Shown here in pieces: positions 7,579-16,875 of a stretch of 64,000 nt of DNA (positions within the stretch are counted from its first letter, which is position 1; every line of letters starts with the position of its first letter). The translations under genes were made by a program, and so were the position numbers. Under the pieces are notes generated by a model. That model was not told the DNA's origin and searched no databases. It saw nothing but the letters and a program-made list of their open reading frames with translations. This DNA is from Streptomyces albogriseolus (GTDB lineage Bacteria; Actinomycetota; Actinomycetes; Streptomycetales; Streptomycetaceae), in assembly GCA_014650475.1 (NCBI GenBank), contig BMVA01000025.1, positions 1 to 64,000 on the forward strand. Direction: 5' to 3'.

Positions 7579-9948
7579 GTGACGACACCCCTCGCAGGGT
7601 CCATCGAAGGCAGGATCGCCGAGGAACTCGGCGTACGGGAGCGGCAGGTCAGGGCCGCCGTGGAACTGCTGGACGGCGGTTCGACGGTGCCCTTCATCGC
7701 CCGCTACCGCAAGGAAGCGACCGAGATGCTCGACGATGCGCAGCTGCGCACGCTCGAGGAGCGGCTGCGCTATCTGCGGGAGCTGGAGGAGCGGCGCACG
7801 GCGATCCTCGACTCGGTGCGTGAGCAGGGCAAGCTCACCGAGGAGCTCGAGGCCCGCATCCGGGGCGCGGAGACCAAGGCGCGCCTGGAGGACATCTACC
7901 TGCCGTTCAAGCCCAAGCGGCGCACCAAGGCGCAGATCGCCCGCGAGGCGGGTCTGGAGCCGCTGGCGGAGGGGCTGCTCGCCGATCCCGGTGTCGAGCC
8001 CCTCGCCGCGGCCGCCGCGTTCGTGGACGCCGACAAGGGCGTGGCCGATCCGCAGGCCGCTCTGGACGGCGCGCGGGCCATCCTCACCGAGCGTTTCTCC
8101 GAGGACGCCGACCTGATCGGCGAGCTGCGCGAGCGCATGTGGGTGCGCGGGCGGCTGGCGGCGAAGGTGCGGGAGGGCAAGGAGGAGGCGGGCGCCAAGT
8201 TCGCCGACTACTTCGACTTCTCCGAGCCCTTCACCGAGCTGCCCTCGCACCGGGTGCTGGCGATGCTGCGCGGCGAGAAGGAGGAGGTCCTCGACCTCGT
8301 CCTGGAGCCGGAGGAGCCCACCGACGGCCCCTCGTCGTACGAGGGCGTCGTCGCCCACCGGTTCGGGATCGCCGACCGGGGCCGCCCGGGCGACAAGTGG
8401 CTGCTGGACACGGTCCGCTGGGCCTGGCGCACGCGCATCCTGGTGCACCTGGGCCTCGACCTCCGCCTGCGGCTGCGCACCGCCGCCGAGGACGAGGCGG
8501 TGCGGGTGTTCGCCGCCAACCTGCGCGACCTGCTGCTGGCCGCCCCGGCGGGCACGCGTGCGACGCTCGGCCTGGACCCCGGCTTCCGCACGGGCGTGAA
8601 GGTCGCCGTGGTCGACGCGACCGGCAAGGTCGTCGCCACGGACGTGATCCACCCGCACGTCCCGGCGAACCGCTGGGACGAGGCGATCGCCAAGCTGGCC
8701 CGGCTCGCAGAGGAGCACGCGGTCGAGCTGATCGCCATCGGCAACGGCACGGCGTCCCGCGAGACCGACAAGCTCGCCGGCGAACTCATCGCCAAGCACC
8801 CCGAGCTGAAGCTGACGAAGGTGATGGTGTCCGAGGCGGGCGCCTCCGTGTACTCGGCCTCCGCGTTCGCCTCGCAGGAGCTGCCGGACATGGACGTGTC
8901 GCTGCGCGGCGCGGTGTCCATCGCGCGCCGCCTCCAGGACCCGCTGGCCGAGCTGGTGAAGATCGACCCGAAGTCGATCGGCGTCGGCCAGTACCAGCAC
9001 GACCTGTCCGAGGTGAAGCTGTCGCGTTCGCTGGACGCGGTGGTGGAGGACTGTGTGAACGGCGTGGGCGTGGACGTCAACACCGCGTCCGCCCCGCTGC
9101 TCGCCCGGGTGTCCGGCATCTCCTCCGGTCTCGCCGAGAACATCGTGGCCCACCGCGACTCCCACGGGCCGTTCAGGAGCCGCTCCGAGCTGAAGAAGGT
9201 GGCCCGGCTCGGCCCCAAGGCGTACGAGCAGTGCGCGGGCTTCCTGCGGATCCGCGGCGACGACCCGCTGGACGCGTCCAGTGTGCACCCCGAGGCGTAC
9301 CCGGTGGTGCGGCGGATGGTGAAGACCACCGGGCAGGAGGTGGCCTCGCTCATCGGCAACACGGCGGTGCTGCGCTCGCTGCGCCCGCAGGACTTCGTGG
9401 ACGACACCTTCGGTCTGCCGACCGTGTCCGACATCCTCAAGGAGCTGGAGAAGCCGGGCCGCGACCCGCGTCCGGCGTTCAGGACGGCCGCCTTCAAGGA
9501 GGGCGTGGAGAAGATCTCCGACCTGTCCTCAGGGATGATCCTGGAGGGCGTGGTGACCAACGTGGCCGCGTTCGGCGCGTTCGTCGACGTCGGCGTCCAC
9601 CAGGACGGTCTGGTGCACGTCTCCGCGATGTCGAAGACGTTCGTCAAGGACCCGCGGGACGTGGTGAAGCCGGGCGACATCGTCAAGGTGAAGGTGCTGG
9701 ACGTCGACATCCCGCGCAAGCGGATCTCGCTGACGCTGCGTCTGGACGACGAGGCGGCCCCGCAGGGCGGTCCGTCGGGCGGCGAGCGGCGGCAGCGCGG
9801 CGGGCGGCCCCCGCAGCAGCGCCAGGGCCGCGGCGGCGGGGGCGGGGGCGGCGGCGGTGCGCGTCAGGCGCCCGCCCCGGCCAACGGCGCGATGGCGGAC
9901 GCCCTGCGCCGCGCGGGTCTGCTGGACCCGAAGAGCGGCCGCCGCTGA
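7579..9948 (+). CDS. tex: Tex family RNA-binding transcription accessory protein
   Basis: A 789-residue protein with full-length Tex architecture. The N-terminal helical domain opens [13 protein letters not shown] and is followed by [14 protein letters not shown]. The YqgF-like RNase H domain comes mid-protein ([18 protein letters not shown]), then helix-hairpin-helix motifs ([19 protein letters not shown]-type region), and a C-terminal S1 RNA-binding domain ([25 protein letters not shown]). The last 60 residues are a Gly/Arg-rich tail typical of actinobacterial copies. Tex binds nucleic acid and influences transcription and stress tolerance. GTG 7579 was chosen because the protein then starts [11 protein letters not shown], as in relatives; an ATG at 7558 would add seven residues. 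Confidence 0.93.
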   Translation: MTTPLAGSIEGRIAEELGVRERQVRAAVELLDGGSTVPFIARYRKEATEMLDDAQLRTLEERLRYLRELEERRTAILDSVREQGKLTEELEARIRGAETKARLEDIYLPFKPKRRTKAQIAREAGLEPLAEGLLADPGVEPLAAAAAFVDADKGVADPQAALDGARAILTERFSEDADLIGELRERMWVRGRLAAKVREGKEEAGAKFADYFDFSEPFTELPSHRVLAMLRGEKEEVLDLVLEPEEPTDGPSSYEGVVAHRFGIADRGRPGDKWLLDTVRWAWRTRILVHLGLDLRLRLRTAAEDEAVRVFAANLRDLLLAAPAGTRATLGLDPGFRTGVKVAVVDATGKVVATDVIHPHVPANRWDEAIAKLARLAEEHAVELIAIGNGTASRETDKLAGELIAKHPELKLTKVMVSEAGASVYSASAFASQELPDMDVSLRGAVSIARRLQDPLAELVKIDPKSIGVGQYQHDLSEVKLSRSLDAVVEDCVNGVGVDVNTASAPLLARVSGISSGLAENIVAHRDSHGPFRSRSELKKVARLGPKAYEQCAGFLRIRGDDPLDASSVHPEAYPVVRRMVKTTGQEVASLIGNTAVLRSLRPQDFVDDTFGLPTVSDILKELEKPGRDPRPAFRTAAFKEGVEKISDLSSGMILEGVVTNVAAFGAFVDVGVHQDGLVHVSAMSKTFVKDPRDVVKPGDIVKVKVLDVDIPRKRISLTLRLDDEAAPQGGPSGGERRQRGGRPPQQRQGRGGGGGGGGGARQAPAPANGAMADALRRAGLLDPKSGRR

Positions 9949-9960
9949 GCGCAGGAGTGC

Positions 9961-9991
9961 GGTCCCGGGTCCCCGCGCGGGGCCCGGGACC
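9961..9991. terminator. Bidirectional terminator between tex and the ABC-F gene
   Basis: A GC-rich hairpin: GGTCCCGGG at 9961-9969 pairs with CCCGGGACC at 9983-9991, and CCCC/GGGG continue the stem around a GCGC loop, with one bulged T. It fills the gap between two convergent stop codons, so it probably ends transcription from both sides. Confidence 0.75.
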
Positions 9992-9994
9992 GGC

Positions 9995-11635
9995 TCAGCG
10001 TTCGGTCACGGCGCCGTCGTTGACGTGCAGACGGCGGGTCACATGGACCGCGTCCAGCATGTGGCGGTCGTGGGTGACCAGCAGCAGTGTGCCCTCGTAG
10101 GCGTCGAGAGCCGACTCCAGCTGCTCGATGGCGGGCAGGTCGAGGTGGTTGGTCGGCTCGTCCAGGACGAGGAGGTTGACGCCCCGGCCCTGGAGCAGCG
10201 CGAGGGCGGCGCGGGTGCGCTCGCCCGGTGACAGGGTCGCCGCGGGTCGCAGTACGTGCTCCGCCTTGAGGCCGAACTTGGCGAGCAGTGTGCGGATGTC
10301 GGCCGGCTCCAGGTCCGGGACCGAGGGCCGGAAGGCGTCCAGCAGGGTCTCCGGGCCGTGGAACAGGGCGCGGGCCTGGTCGACCTCCCCCAGCAGCACG
10401 CCCGAGCCCAGGGCGGCGTGGCCCGCGTCGAGCGGCACGCGGCCCAGCAGGGCGCCGAGCAGCGTGGACTTGCCCGCGCCGTTCGCGCCGGTCACCGCGA
10501 CCCGGTCGGCCCAGTCGATCTGCAGGGTCACCGGGCCGAGGGCGAAGCCGTCGCGGCGCACCACGGCGTCCCGCAGGGTGGCGACCACGGCGCCGGAGCG
10601 CGGGGCCGCCGCGATCTCCATGCGCAGCTCCCACTCCTTGCGCGGCTCCTCGACGACCTCCAGGCGCTCGATCATGCGCTGCGTCTGCCGCGCCTTGGCG
10701 GCCTGCTTCTCACTGGCCTCGCTGCGGAACTTGCGGCCGATCTTGTCGTTGTCGTTCCCCGCCTTGCGGCGGGCGTTCTTCACGCCCTTGTCCATCCAGG
10801 CGCGCTGCGTCTGCGCCCGGTCCTGGAGCGCGGCGCGCTTGTCGGCGTACTCCTCGTACTCGTCGCGCGCGTGGCGGCGGGCCACCTCGCGCTCCTCCAG
10901 GTAGGCGTCGTAGCCGCCGCCGTAGAGGTTGATCTGCCGCTGGGCCAGGTCGAGTTCGAGGACCTTGGTGACCGTGCGGGAGAGGAACTCGCGGTCGTGG
11001 CTGACGACGACCGTGCCGGCGCGCAGGCCGCTCACGAACCGTTCGAGGCGTTCCAGGCCGTCCAGGTCGAGGTCGTTGGTCGGCTCGTCGAGCAGGAAGA
11101 CGTCGTAGCGGGACAGCAGGAGCGAGGCGAGCCCGGCGCGGGCCGCCTGGCCGCCGGACAGGGCGGTCATCGGCTGGTCGAGGCCGACGTCCAGACCGAG
11201 GGCCGCGGCGACCTCCTCGGCGCGTTCGTCGAGGTCGGCGCCGCCCAGCGCGAGCCACCGTTCGAGGGCGGTGGCGTAGGCGTCGTCCGCGCCGGGGGCG
11301 CCGTCGACCAGTCCCTGGGTCGCCTCGTCCATGGCGCGCTGGGCCTCGGCGACTCCGGTGCGGCGGGCCAGGAAGGCGCGCACGGTCTCGCCGGGCCGCC
11401 GCTCCGGTTCCTGCGGGAGGTGGCCGACGGTGGCGGTGGGCGGGGAGAGCCGCAGCTCGCCCTCCTCGGGCGCGGCGAGCCCGGCGAGCAGGCGCAGCAG
11501 CGTGGACTTGCCGGCGCCGTTGGCCCCGACCAGGCCGATCACGTCGCCGGGCGCGACGACGAGGTCGAGCCCGGCGAACAGGGAGCGGTCGCCGTGTCCG
11601 GCGGCGAGGTTCTTGGCGACGAGGGTGGCAGTCAT
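9995..11635 (-). CDS. ABC-F family ATPase
   Basis: A 546-residue soluble protein with two ABC domains and no membrane segments, the ABC-F layout. The Walker A motifs are GANGAGKSTLL near residues 37 and 375. The signature motifs are LSGGQAARAGL and the variant LSPGERTR, and both Walker B sites end in DEPTN. A charged linker of about 80 residues between the halves (residues 240-330) is the ribosome-contacting arm in this family. ABC-F proteins act on the ribosome, either in translation or in protection from antibiotics. It stands alone, convergent with tex. The second ABC-F gene at 30795 differs in linker and in having a regulatory leader, so this copy is more likely the housekeeping type. Confidence 0.88.
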   Translation of the reverse strand: MTATLVAKNLAAGHGDRSLFAGLDLVVAPGDVIGLVGANGAGKSTLLRLLAGLAAPEEGELRLSPPTATVGHLPQEPERRPGETVRAFLARRTGVAEAQRAMDEATQGLVDGAPGADDAYATALERWLALGGADLDERAEEVAAALGLDVGLDQPMTALSGGQAARAGLASLLLSRYDVFLLDEPTNDLDLDGLERLERFVSGLRAGTVVVSHDREFLSRTVTKVLELDLAQRQINLYGGGYDAYLEEREVARRHARDEYEEYADKRAALQDRAQTQRAWMDKGVKNARRKAGNDNDKIGRKFRSEASEKQAAKARQTQRMIERLEVVEEPRKEWELRMEIAAAPRSGAVVATLRDAVVRRDGFALGPVTLQIDWADRVAVTGANGAGKSTLLGALLGRVPLDAGHAALGSGVLLGEVDQARALFHGPETLLDAFRPSVPDLEPADIRTLLAKFGLKAEHVLRPAATLSPGERTRAALALLQGRGVNLLVLDEPTNHLDLPAIEQLESALDAYEGTLLLVTHDRHMLDAVHVTRRLHVNDGAVTER

Positions 11636-11685
11636 CAGACCGCCGATCCTAGAGCCTCGGCGGCAGGGCGAGGGCTCCGGGCCGG

Positions 11686-12708
11686 TCAGGGGCGGACGGC
11701 GGTGACCAGCACCGTTCCGGCGGTGCGGGCCACGAGGTACGCCTCGCCCTTCACCGCGGGCGGATCCAGCGGGACGCGGTGCCGGCCGGGTTCGAGGACC
11801 GCGTCGAAGAGGTCCCGGCTGTGCGCGCGGGAGAGGCGGTCGACGCGGTGCGCGGTGAGCCGGACGCGGCAGGCGGACACCACCTCGAACTCGGCGGCGC
11901 CGCCGGCCGCGGTGAGGTCCGTCAGCCGCCGGTGGTCGTCCCGGCCCGCCTCCAGGGCCTGTTCGGTCTGGGCGACCAGCAGCGGGACCACGGGCGCGAG
12001 CGCGTCGACGCAGGGCACGTCCGCCCCGGCGCCGGCCAGCGCCCGGCGCACGGCGTCGCGTTCACGCGCGGGGGCGGAGCGGCCGAACAGCACCGCGCCG
12101 TAGGACCGGAGTTCGCCGGCGGGGACGCCGTCGGCGCTCTGGGTGATGTCGGCGCCGATGCCGATGGTGCGCAGGGCGGCGGCCAGCCGGGCGAGCAGGG
12201 CCACGCGGGCGCCGATGAGCAGGACGCGGCGGCGGCTGCCGGGGAGGTCGCCGTCCAGGAGGGCGGTCAGGGCGGCGCGGTACTCGGCGCCGCGGAAGCG
12301 GAACGGGCCCATCCCGTGGTAGCCGTCGCGTTCCAGGTCGGCGTGGGCGCCGGTCTGCCAGGCGAAGTCCCGCCAGATGACGTCCTCGCCGTCCCGCTCG
12401 ATGACCGCGGTCACGGCGCCGCAGGCGAGATCCTCGCACTCGGGGCAGCCGTAGACGACGTACCGGCCGTCGGGCAGGGGCGCGCCCGTCTCCAGCAGCA
12501 GGCCGCGGACCTGGGCGGTGAAGAGGGACGGCGGCACGTCCGAGGCGAGCGGGGAGACGGCGTCCAGGTCGGACAGGCGGTACAGCAGCGGGCGTCCGTC
12601 GACCACGAAGTCGACGAAGTCGCGGTGCACTTGGAAGTCCCCGCCGGCGAGGAGCCCCCCGGGGCGGGTCGCCGGCGCCAGGCCGAAGGTCGCGTACTCG
12701 GCAGACAT
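11686..12708 (-). CDS. Uncharacterised protein, about 340 aa
   Basis: I do not recognise a catalytic family. The N-terminal 150 residues contain LLYRLSDLDAVSPL and a cysteine pair in YGCPECEDLACGAVTA that resembles a small zinc or redox site. The middle is a Rossmann-like stretch: RRVLLIGARVALLARLAAALRTIGI followed by a polar loop and LRSYGAVLFGRS. Annotation pipelines might call it an oxidoreductase on this basis, but no full nucleotide-binding motif is present. The ATG at 12708 starts MSAEYATFGLAPATR. It is divergent from the D-amino-acid oxidase gene across 66 bp, suggesting a shared promoter region. Confidence 0.6.
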   Translation of the reverse strand: MSAEYATFGLAPATRPGGLLAGGDFQVHRDFVDFVVDGRPLLYRLSDLDAVSPLASDVPPSLFTAQVRGLLLETGAPLPDGRYVVYGCPECEDLACGAVTAVIERDGEDVIWRDFAWQTGAHADLERDGYHGMGPFRFRGAEYRAALTALLDGDLPGSRRRVLLIGARVALLARLAAALRTIGIGADITQSADGVPAGELRSYGAVLFGRSAPARERDAVRRALAGAGADVPCVDALAPVVPLLVAQTEQALEAGRDDHRRLTDLTAAGGAAEFEVVSACRVRLTAHRVDRLSRAHSRDLFDAVLEPGRHRVPLDPPAVKGEAYLVARTAGTVLVTAVRP

Positions 12709-12774
12709 GCCGTGAGTATTCCCACCCGGGACCGGACCCGAGCACGCGCGCGGACATCCGCTACCGTCCGCCGG

Positions 12775-13728
12775 ATGGGAAGCGAAAAGGACAGCGGTGT
12801 CGTGGTGGTCGGCGGCGGGGTGACCGGGCTGACCACGGCGGTGGTCCTCGCCGAGCGGGGCGTACGGGTGCGGCTGTGGACGCGGGACCCGGTCGGGGCG
12901 ACCACCTCGGCGGTCGCGGGCGCCCTGTGGTGGCCGTACCGCATCGACCCCCCGGAGTCGGCGCGGGCGTGGGCGCTGGAGTCGCTCGACGTGTACGAGG
13001 AGCTGGCACTGCGGCCGGACGCGACGGGCGTACGGATGGTCGAGGGAGTACTGGGCGAGACGCCGATGGACGAGGTCGGCGGGTGGGCCGCCGCGCGGCT
13101 GCCGGGGCTGCGTCCGGTGTCGGAGGCGGAGTACCCGGGCGGCTGGGGGCTGTGGGCGCGGCTGCCGCTGATCGACATGCCGGCCCATCTGCCGTATCTG
13201 CGGGACCGGTTGACGGCGGCGGGCGGCACGGTGGAGACGCGTGCGGTGGCGGATCTCGCGGAGGCCGACGCGCCGGTGGTGGTCAACTGCACGGGCCTGG
13301 CGGCGCGTGAGCTGGTGCCGGACCCGTCGGTGCGGCCGGTGCGGGGGCAGCTGGTGGTCGTGGAGAACCCGGGGATCCGCACCTGGATGGTCACCGAGGG
13401 CGCGGACGGGTCGATGGCGTACTTCTTCCCGCAGCCGGGGCGGCTGCTGCTGGGCGGCACGGCCGAGGAGGACGTGTGGTCCGACCGGCCGGACCCGGCG
13501 GCGGCCGAGGCGATCGTGCGGCGGTGCGCGGCGCTGCGCCCGGAGATCGCGCAGGCCCGTGTGCTGGGACACCGGGTGGGGCTGCGTCCCGCGCGGGACG
13601 CGGTCCGTCTGGAGCGCACCCGGCTGCCGGACGGGCGGGTGCTGGTGCACAACTACGGCCACGGCGGCGCGGGCGTCACCGTGGCCTGGGGGTGTGCGCG
13701 TCAGGCGGCGGGGCTGGCCGCGGCGTGA
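12775..13728 (+). CDS. D-amino-acid oxidase family flavoprotein
   Basis: A 317-residue FAD-dependent oxidase. The dinucleotide-binding motif VVVVGGGVTGLTTAVVLAE is near the N-terminus. The DAO-type substrate-channel segment TTSAVAGALWWPYRIDP and the C-terminal HNYGHGGAGVTVAWG, which closes the FAD site, are clear. The family oxidises neutral or acidic D-amino acids to keto acids with release of ammonia and peroxide. No secretion signal is seen, so it should act in the cytoplasm. In S. coelicolor a similar enzyme has been characterised as DAO. The start MGSEKDSGVVVVGG at 12775 gives the expected length. Confidence 0.85.
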   Translation: MGSEKDSGVVVVGGGVTGLTTAVVLAERGVRVRLWTRDPVGATTSAVAGALWWPYRIDPPESARAWALESLDVYEELALRPDATGVRMVEGVLGETPMDEVGGWAAARLPGLRPVSEAEYPGGWGLWARLPLIDMPAHLPYLRDRLTAAGGTVETRAVADLAEADAPVVVNCTGLAARELVPDPSVRPVRGQLVVVENPGIRTWMVTEGADGSMAYFFPQPGRLLLGGTAEEDVWSDRPDPAAAEAIVRRCAALRPEIAQARVLGHRVGLRPARDAVRLERTRLPDGRVLVHNYGHGGAGVTVAWGCARQAAGLAAA

Positions 13729-13736
13729 GGCGCGGT

Positions 13737-13784
13737 GCGGGCGTCCGGCGCCCGCCCCGCGTCACGGCACGACCCGCGCGGGTC
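13737..13784. terminator. Two small hairpins between convergent genes
   Basis: GCGGGCG at 13737-13743 pairs with CGCCCGC at 13749-13755, and GACCCGCGCGGGTC at 13771-13784 is a perfect palindrome that touches the stop of the BCCT gene. They lie between the convergent oxidase and transporter genes and could end both transcripts. Stems are short, so the call is tentative. Confidence 0.45.
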
Positions 13785-15504
13785 AGTGCTTGCCGATGGG
13801 GTCGCCCTCGACGTCCGGTCCGCGGCCGGGTCCGACGCGCAGCTCGAACTCGCCGTCGTACTTCTTGTGGCCCTCGATGACCGCGAGTTCGACCGCCTCG
13901 CTGCCCATCTTGCCGCGGACGACGAGCGGGTCGTGGCGCAGGTCGCGCATGAGCGCCACGCACATGAAGATCATGACGACCACGAACGGCGCCGCGGCGA
14001 GGATGGTGAGGTTCTGCAGACCGGTCAGGGCGTCGCCCTGGCCGCTGCCGACCATGAGCATGATGGCCGCCACGGCCCCGGTGACCACGCCCCAGAACAC
14101 CACGGCCCAGCGGCTGGGTTCGAGGGAGCCCTGCTGCGAGAGGGTGCCCATCACGACGGAGGCCGCGTCGGCGCCCGAGACGAAGAAGATGCCCACGAGG
14201 ACCATCACCAGCAGGCTGGTGATGGTGGCGACGGGGAACTCCTGCAGCACGGCGAACAGCCGGCCCTCGGGGGTGGTCTCGTCGCCGAGCCGGTTCTGCT
14301 CCTGCAGGCGCATCGCCGAGCCGCCGAAGATGGCGAACCAGACCAGGCTGACCGCGCTGGGCACGAGGATGACGCCGCCGATGAACTGACGGATGGTCCG
14401 GCCGCGGCTGATGCGGGCGATGAACATGCCGACGAACGGCGTCCAGGAGATCCACCACGCCCAGTAGAAGACGGTCCAGCTGCCCAGCCAGTCGGCGACT
14501 CCCTCGCCGCCGCTGATCTCGGTGCGGCCGGCCATCTCCGGCAGGTCGCCGAGGTAGGTGAAGACCGAGGTCGGCAGCAGGTCGAGGACGAGGACGGTGG
14601 GGCCCGCGACGAACACGAACACGGCGAGGAGCAGCGCCAGCACCATGTTGGTGTTGGACAGCCACTGGATGCCCTTCTCCACACCGGAGACCGCGGACGC
14701 CACGAACGCCACGGTCAGCACGGCGATGATGGAGACCAGCAGGCCGGTGCCGACCTTGTCCAGCCAGTCGAGCTTCTCCACGCCGGAGCCGATCTGCAGC
14801 GCGCCGAGGCCGAGGGAGGCCGCCGAGCCGAAGACGGTCGCGATGATGGCGAGCACGTCGATGACCCGGCCGGCGGCGCCGCTCGCGTTCTTCTCGCCGA
14901 TGAGCGGGGTGAACACGGCGCTGACGGTCTGCCTGCGGCGGCGCCGGAAGGTGCTGTAGGCGATCGCGAGGCCCACCACGGCGTAGATCGCCCACGGGTG
15001 GAGCGTCCAGTGGAACAGCGTGGTGGCCATGGCCGTCGACATCCGGTCGCCCGAGTCCTGCGGGCCGGTGCCGGGCGGCGGGGTGCCGAAGTGCGCGAGC
15101 GGTTCGCTCACGCCCCAGAACATCAGTCCGATGCCCATGCCGGCGCTGAACATCATGGCGATCCAGGACACCGTGCGGAACTCCGGCTCCTCGCCCTCGG
15201 CGCCCAGCGTGATGCGGCCGTAGCGGCTGGCGGCCAGCCACAGGGCGAAGACGACGAAGCCGGAGGCGGCCAGGATGAAGCCCCAGCCGCCGTTGTGCAT
15301 CAGTCCGGCCAGCAGGTCGGCGGAGACGCCCTCCAGTGAGTCCGTCCAGACGGCTCCCCACAGGACGAAGGCCAGGGTGAGCACGGCGGTGACGCCGAAC
15401 ACCACCCAGTCGGTGCGCGGCTTGTCCCGGCCGGGCAGGCCCGCTTCGGAGCCGGGCAGCGGGCCTGCCGTGGAGTCCTTGTCGCTTCGGTCGTCCTGCG
15501 TCAC
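13783..15504 (-). CDS. BCCT family betaine/choline/carnitine transporter
   Basis: A 573-residue secondary transporter with about twelve hydrophobic segments. The glycine-rich family stretch in TM3 is SAGMGIGLMFWGVSEPLAHF, and the aromatic substrate-box region in TM8 is WTVFYWAWWISWTPFVGMFIARIS, both diagnostic of BCCT proteins such as BetP. It would import betaine-type osmolytes with Na+ or H+. N- and C-terminal tails of about 30 and 50 residues are cytoplasmic and charged, as in osmosensing members. The neighbours do not indicate the substrate. The start MTQDDRSDKDST has a GGAACC-rich weak ribosome site. Confidence 0.9.
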   Translation of the reverse strand: MTQDDRSDKDSTAGPLPGSEAGLPGRDKPRTDWVVFGVTAVLTLAFVLWGAVWTDSLEGVSADLLAGLMHNGGWGFILAASGFVVFALWLAASRYGRITLGAEGEEPEFRTVSWIAMMFSAGMGIGLMFWGVSEPLAHFGTPPPGTGPQDSGDRMSTAMATTLFHWTLHPWAIYAVVGLAIAYSTFRRRRRQTVSAVFTPLIGEKNASGAAGRVIDVLAIIATVFGSAASLGLGALQIGSGVEKLDWLDKVGTGLLVSIIAVLTVAFVASAVSGVEKGIQWLSNTNMVLALLLAVFVFVAGPTVLVLDLLPTSVFTYLGDLPEMAGRTEISGGEGVADWLGSWTVFYWAWWISWTPFVGMFIARISRGRTIRQFIGGVILVPSAVSLVWFAIFGGSAMRLQEQNRLGDETTPEGRLFAVLQEFPVATITSLLVMVLVGIFFVSGADAASVVMGTLSQQGSLEPSRWAVVFWGVVTGAVAAIMLMVGSGQGDALTGLQNLTILAAAPFVVVMIFMCVALMRDLRHDPLVVRGKMGSEAVELAVIEGHKKYDGEFELRVGPGRGPDVEGDPIGKH

Positions 15505-15585
15505 AGGCGGAACCTTTCGTCCGAGCCTTCGGGCGGAGAGCCCTCCTCCCGATAGGCCCTTACCACCGATGGCGCAAAATTCACC

Positions 15586-16875
15586 TCATCGGCACGACGT
15601 GACCGCCTCGCCTTCGGCCAGGTGGTACGTCGCACGGCCGTCCAGGAGCAGCGGGACGAGCGCACGCAGCGGCTGCCGCAGCGATACGAACACCCCGTCT
15701 CCCTCCCGCTGGACGCGTACGCCGTGCAGGGCCAGCTCGTCGCCCACATCCGCGTACTGACCTGCGGTGAGGCGGTAACCGCACGGCGGGTCGGCGAGCA
15801 CCTCGGAGGGTTCGGGCGTCTCGTTGTCGGCGCCGCCGAGGTACACCGGGCCGCGGTCCGCGTACCCGGCGGCGCGGGCCCGGGCGGTGACCGCCTCGAC
15901 CTTCGCCCGGTGCTCCCAGGAGAACAGGATCAGGCCGTTCAGCGCCGCGAGGTGGGAGTCCACCCTGCGCCGGTTGTTGAGCGCCTCGTCGGCCTTCTCC
16001 GCGTCGGTGAGCGGGTCGACGCGGCTCTCGATGAGCAGCCCGACGGCGTGCTTGACGCCGGACAGGTTCCGCAGGATGCGTTCCTGGCCGTCGCCGGCGG
16101 TCTGCCGGATCGGGTCGCCGGTGACCGGGTCGGTCCAGATGCCGTAGGTGCCGGTGGAGTACCCGGCGGCGCCGGCGGCGGGACGGATGTGGTCCTCGGA
16201 CAGGGACCGGGCGACGTCGTGGACCGCGGGGTGGGTGTTGAGGTTGCGCGGCCACAGGTCGAACAGGTCCTTGTCGTAGTACGGCGGGGTGGCGCCGTAC
16301 TCGTGCAGGTCGTAGATCACGTCGGGCCGCTCGTCGCGGATCACGGCGGCCAGCGCCCGGCCCTCCGCGGTCCTGAGGGCGACGTGGTCGCGGTTGATGT
16401 CGGCGCCGTCGCTGTTGCCCCGGGTGCCGGCGGCCCGCCCGTCGGGGTTGGCGGTGGGGACGACGAGCACCGTGGTCCGCTCCAGGAAGCGCCTGGTCCG
16501 CCGGTCACCGGCGTACGCCAGGTCGCGGATCGTGGTGAGGCAGGCCTCCCGGCCGGAGGGTTCGTCACCGTGCTGGCTGCACACCAGGAGGACCGTGTTC
16601 GGGCTCCGGTCCGCGCCGATGCGGACCAGCCGCAGGGGGCGGTCCTGGGCGGTCGTGCCGATGCGGGTGACATGGACGCGGCCGCTCGCGCGGTCGACGG
16701 TGTCCAGGAAGCGCTGTTCCTCGGGCTGGGTGGTCCAGCGGGCGCCGTGGCTCTGCTCGAAGCCGGTGCGCGGCGGGGCCGCGGTGCCGTGCGCCCCGGC
16801 GGCGGGGGCGGTGACGAGGGTCGCGGCGAGGCCCGTGAGGACGGTGGCGGTGAGGAGCGCGGCGCGTCGTCTCAT
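15586..16875 (-). CDS. Secreted M14 family zinc carboxypeptidase
   Basis: A 429-residue precursor with an N-terminal signal peptide ([20 protein letters not shown] ending near AAGAHG). The zinc-binding HxxE is in [12 protein letters not shown], the third zinc ligand is the His of DLHEYG, the substrate-binding segment is [12 protein letters not shown]...DINRDH, and the catalytic Glu lies in LLIESR. These are all features of M14 metallocarboxypeptidases. It would remove C-terminal residues from peptides outside the cell. Its ATG overlaps the stop of the upstream X-Pro peptidase gene (ATGA at 16872-16875), so the two peptidases are made together. Confidence 0.87.
   Translation of the reverse strand: MRRRAALLTATVLTGLAATLVTAPAAGAHGTAAPPRTGFEQSHGARWTTQPEEQRFLDTVDRASGRVHVTRIGTTAQDRPLRLVRIGADRSPNTVLLVCSQHGDEPSGREACLTTIRDLAYAGDRRTRRFLERTTVLVVPTANPDGRAAGTRGNSDGADINRDHVALRTAEGRALAAVIRDERPDVIYDLHEYGATPPYYDKDLFDLWPRNLNTHPAVHDVARSLSEDHIRPAAGAAGYSTGTYGIWTDPVTGDPIRQTAGDGQERILRNLSGVKHAVGLLIESRVDPLTDAEKADEALNNRRRVDSHLAALNGLILFSWEHRAKVEAVTARARAAGYADRGPVYLGGADNETPEPSEVLADPPCGYRLTAGQYADVGDELALHGVRVQREGDGVFVSLRQPLRALVPLLLDGRATYHLAEGEAVTSCR

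Noticed and set aside
8139-10100. 653-codon plus-strand frame inside tex
   Set aside because: Shifted-frame shadow of the S1/YqgF protein; arginine and proline rich with no motif.
11686-12708. Assignment of the unrecognised protein as an oxidoreductase
   Set aside because: No complete nucleotide or flavin motif; only a Rossmann-like strand-helix pattern.
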